DNA of 64,000 nucleotides from Tanytarsus gracilentus (lineage: Eukaryota; Arthropoda; Insecta; Diptera; Chironomidae). The stretch covers positions 10,219,501 to 10,283,500 of the forward strand of contig JAXRKN010000045.1 of the NCBI GenBank assembly GCA_038502055.1. The letters are read 5' to 3'. Numbering within the stretch: the stretch's first letter is position 1; each line of letters begins with the position of its first letter. Of this stretch, positions 62,560 through 64,000 are shown one piece after another. A model generated the notes under the pieces. The model worked only from the letters and a program-made list of their open reading frames with translations. It searched no databases and had not been told where the DNA came from. Position numbers and translations under genes: made by a program.

Positions 62560-62913
62560 GTAATTTTGAATTTATTTGTGATCAATTAATTTTAAAGCTT
62601 AATTTTAAAGAAACTGTGGGGAATTTCGACAAAGCTAGTGCATCATTGACGTCAACGTATAACGTCCCATATGACACGGGTTCAGTCATGCACTACTCAA
62701 AGAATGCTTTCTCGAAAAATGGTCAACCCACAATTCAATCTTTAGTGAGTCATTTCATAAAATCAAATTTCTTAATTAAACTAACCTAAAAATTAACAAA
62801 ATTAATTAATTTACAAGAACGAGGCTGATGATGAAATAATGGGACAACGTGATGGCTTTCGTCCTTCTGACATAGAGAAAGTTAACAACATGTATAAATG
62901 CTCGACAAGTTAA
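61944..62913 (+). CDS. Secreted astacin-family zinc metalloprotease (form A, shortest terminal exon)
   Basis: The join is 61944-62559, 62611-62744 and 62818-62913, 281 aa. Astacins are secreted Zn endopeptidases; in insects they are often digestive or developmental. Signal peptide: residues 1-18 (MKKFFVILTLLGVKQVLA). Propeptide: contains LEGDI (Asp72), the aspartate-switch motif that blocks the zinc. The mature domain starts before THWPGGVVPFIID. Zinc site: HELMHALGFLHEQSRSDRD (His175, Glu176, His179, His185). Met-turn: GSVMHYS (Met232, Tyr234). Cys124, 146, 166 and the last Cys fit the two standard disulfides; Cys115 and Cys174 (just before HELMH) are extra and may pair. The final segment MGQRDGFRPSDIEKVNNMYK-C comes from terminal exon A. 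Two further candidate terminal exons follow. The gene is intact and not truncated. Confidence 0.93.
62611..62744 (+). CDS. Astacin exon 2 (Met-turn region)
   Basis: 134 nt, ETVGNFDKASASLTSTYNVP, then YDTGSVMHYSKNAFSKNGQP and TIQSL|GTGAGT. It ends in phase 0, so it can join any of the three downstream terminal exons without a frame change. Confidence 0.88.
62818..62913 (+). CDS. Astacin terminal exon A (no tail)
   Basis: After the acceptor ATTTACAAG it encodes NEADDEIMGQRDGFRPSDIE, then KVNNMYKCSTS and TAA. It supplies the last conserved helix and the last Cys of the catalytic domain and stops four codons after YKC. AATAAA follows at 62949-62954. Confidence 0.88.
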   Translation, partial: NEADDEIMGQRDGFRPSDIEKVNNMYKCSTS

Positions 62914-62948
62914 CATAACTAAATTACTCAAAATTAAGTTTCTAACAC

Positions 62949-62954
62949 AATAAA
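62949..62954 (+). terminator. Poly(A) signal for terminal exon A
   Basis: AATAAA lies 36 nt after the exon A stop and before the exon B acceptor. Confidence 0.65.
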
Positions 62955-63030
62955 ATAATTTTCTAACAAACTAATTTCGGGTTCAAAATTTTCTCAAATA
63001 ACTTTTATTGAATTACAAAATTTTTATTAG

Positions 63031-63279
63031 CGTGGAAATGATAACGCGATGGGTCAACGAAATGGATTTTCCAGTAGCGACTTGATTCGACTGAATAGAA
63101 TGTACAACTGTGACGTGTCATCGGTTGGAATTGGAGGTGGCTCTGTTGCTCCAAGTGGAGTTTCAACTGGCGTAGCTCCACCAAAACCGAATAACTTCAA
63201 TCAAGCTCTCGGTGGATTCATTTCTGGAGTTGGCTCATTTTTGAGTGGCATGGGAGGAAGACCGGGAGGAAAAAAATAA
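63031..63279 (+). CDS. Astacin alternative terminal exon B (Gly/Ser/Val-rich tail)
   Basis: After the acceptor TTTTTATTAG it encodes RGNDNAMGQRNGFSSSDLIR, then LNRMYNC, followed by about 55 residues rich in Gly, Ser, Val and Pro (GIGGGSVAPSG, GGFISGVGSFLSGMGG) ending GKK, TAA. Phase 0. No signal peptide or catalytic part of its own lies in the 117 bp before it, so it is best read as an alternative last exon of the same gene (332 aa form). A remnant of a duplicated gene is the other possibility. AATAAA at 63353-63358. Confidence 0.75.
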   Translation, partial: RGNDNAMGQRNGFSSSDLIRLNRMYNCDVSSVGIGGGSVAPSGVSTGVAPPKPNNFNQALGGFISGVGSFLSGMGGRPGGKK

Positions 63280-63352
63280 ATGAAATTTAATCCAATTTAC
63301 CTCGCATTAATCAAATGTTAAATAGACTAATTGGTTGTGTCAAAAAAATACT

Positions 63353-63358
63353 AATAAA
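63353..63358 (+). terminator. Poly(A) signal for terminal exon B
   Basis: AATAAA lies about 74 nt after the exon B stop and before the exon C acceptor. Confidence 0.65.
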
Positions 63359-63415
63359 AATATATTTTATATTAACAAGCTGAATCTCATTTTTATTTCG
63401 ATTTACTTTTTTTAG

Positions 63416-63844
63416 AACGGTGATGACGACATAATGGGTCAAAGAGAAGGATTTTCTGAAACTGATATTGCGAGGCTTAATTATAGATATTGTCAAAATA
63501 ATAATTATTATCCAGATCCTAGCACAAGATTTCCATATCAAGGTGGCCCTTATCAGCCTCATCCAAATGAATTAGGTTTTCAAGGTGGACCCTATCCTCA
63601 AGGACCTTTTCCAGGACCTGGACCCTATCCTCACGGACCTTTTCCAGGACCTGGACCCTACCCTCAAGGACCTTTTCCAGGACCTGGACCCTACCCTCAA
63701 GGACCTGGACCTTACCAACAAGGACCTTATGGGCCTCAACCTCCTCCAGGAAATTTCGGTGGACCTCCTTTTCCAGGGCAATTCGGAGGACCTTTTAAAC
63801 GTCCATTTAGACCTTTCAAGCCACTTGCAAATTTACTAGGTTGA
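63416..63844 (+). CDS. Astacin alternative terminal exon C (Pro/Gly repeat tail)
   Basis: After the acceptor TACTTTTTTTAG it encodes NGDDDIMGQREGFSETDIAR, then LNYRYC, followed by about 115 residues dominated by a repeat near GPYPQGPFPGP (33 bp, about four copies) and ending RPFKPLANLLG, TGA. Phase 0; it would give a 392-aa form. The tail is disordered and proline-rich, like matrix- or surface-binding segments in secreted insect proteins (inference). Poly(A) signals at 63858-63863 and 63862-63867. Minus-strand and +1 frames over the repeat are shadows. Confidence 0.78.
   Translation, partial: NGDDDIMGQREGFSETDIARLNYRYCQNNNYYPDPSTRFPYQGGPYQPHPNELGFQGGPYPQGPFPGPGPYPHGPFPGPGPYPQGPFPGPGPYPQGPGPYQQGPYGPQPPPGNFGGPPFPGQFGGPFKRPFRPFKPLANLLG
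63588..63715 (+). repeat. 33-bp coding repeats in exon C
   Basis: Near-identical units around GGACCTTTTCCAGGACCTGG encode the Pro/Gly tail. The low divergence between units suggests recent expansion or homogenisation. Confidence 0.85.
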
Positions 63845-63857
63845 ACTTGATGTTTTG

Positions 63858-63867
63858 AATAAATAAA
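63858..63867 (+). terminator. Poly(A) signals for terminal exon C
   Basis: Two overlapping AATAAA words begin 14 nt after the exon C stop codon. Confidence 0.7.
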
Positions 63868-64000
63868 TTTAAAAATAAAACAAATTAAAGTTTACAACAA
63901 AAATTTTGTGTTTGTCGTTTCTTGAATTTTTCCTGCGTGAGACATGAAAACCATTGGTGCTGTAAATTTAAATAAGCCGAGATTTAAATTTTATTTGTAC

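Noticed and set aside
63572..63839. Alternate-frame repeats (DLDPTLKDLFQ and minus-strand SRSWKRS types) over exon C
   Set aside because: Shadows of the 33-bp coding repeat; exon C is supported in its own frame by the astacin segment and acceptor.
1..64000. CRISPR arrays, rRNA genes, bacterial operons or viral genes
   Set aside because: No regular spacer-repeat arrays, rRNA motifs or viral protein signatures are seen; gene structure is eukaryotic throughout.

Overview
The window is a piece of an AT-rich animal nuclear genome, most likely from a nematoceran fly (midge- or mosquito-like). The evidence is GT-AG introns (several of only 51-87 nt), AATAAA poly(A) signals, arthropod-type TATA/Inr promoters, Asn/Ser-rich low-complexity protein segments, and the proteins themselves. 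There is no bacterial operon structure, CRISPR array or rRNA, and no convincing intact tRNA. Exon boundaries below were derived by hand from splice signals, reading phase and protein similarity, without transcript data.

Most of the window (about 5.4-60.4 kb, + strand) is one gene, an Ets transcription factor recognisable as pointed (pnt), the nuclear effector of receptor-tyrosine-kinase/Ras/MAPK signalling. Three alternative N-termini are visible. A distal P2-type start (5493) joins exons at 12760, 41564, 42785 and 43808 (669 aa in total). An internal start at 38544 joins the same 41564 exon (649 aa). A proximal P1-type start (55474) lacks the MAPK site and the SAM/PNT domain (437 aa). All share the 3' exons 59070-60386, which carry the Ets domain. 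The phases of all predicted junctions agree.

Two intact nuclear genes for mitochondrial respiratory-chain subunits lie inside pnt introns: complex I NDUFS4/ND-18 (10190-10785, minus strand, two exons) and complex IV COX6A (18649-18981, plus strand, intronless). The other intronic and flanking DNA is AT-rich and full of decayed mobile DNA: a foldback element with arms of about 215 bp (21.43-21.95 kb), two short inverted-repeat families (termini CAAGGG-TGGAAA and TTAACGG), a tRNA-SINE-like element plus about twelve dispersed Pol III B-box-like words, a CCCGGGAT repeat in two opposite copies, an 824-bp element with 11-bp terminal inverted repeats and internal 129-bp repeats (51.4-52.2 kb), and a G-quadruplex-like hairpin (58.3 kb).

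At the right end (61.9-63.9 kb) is a secreted astacin-family zinc metalloprotease. Two upstream exons encode the signal peptide, propeptide and catalytic core. They are followed by three consecutive candidate terminal exons, all phase 0, each with its own acceptor, its own version of the final astacin segment, its own stop and its own poly(A) signal, but with different C-terminal tails: none, Gly/Ser-rich, or Pro/Gly repeats. This apparent terminal-exon cassette is the most interesting arrangement in the window.
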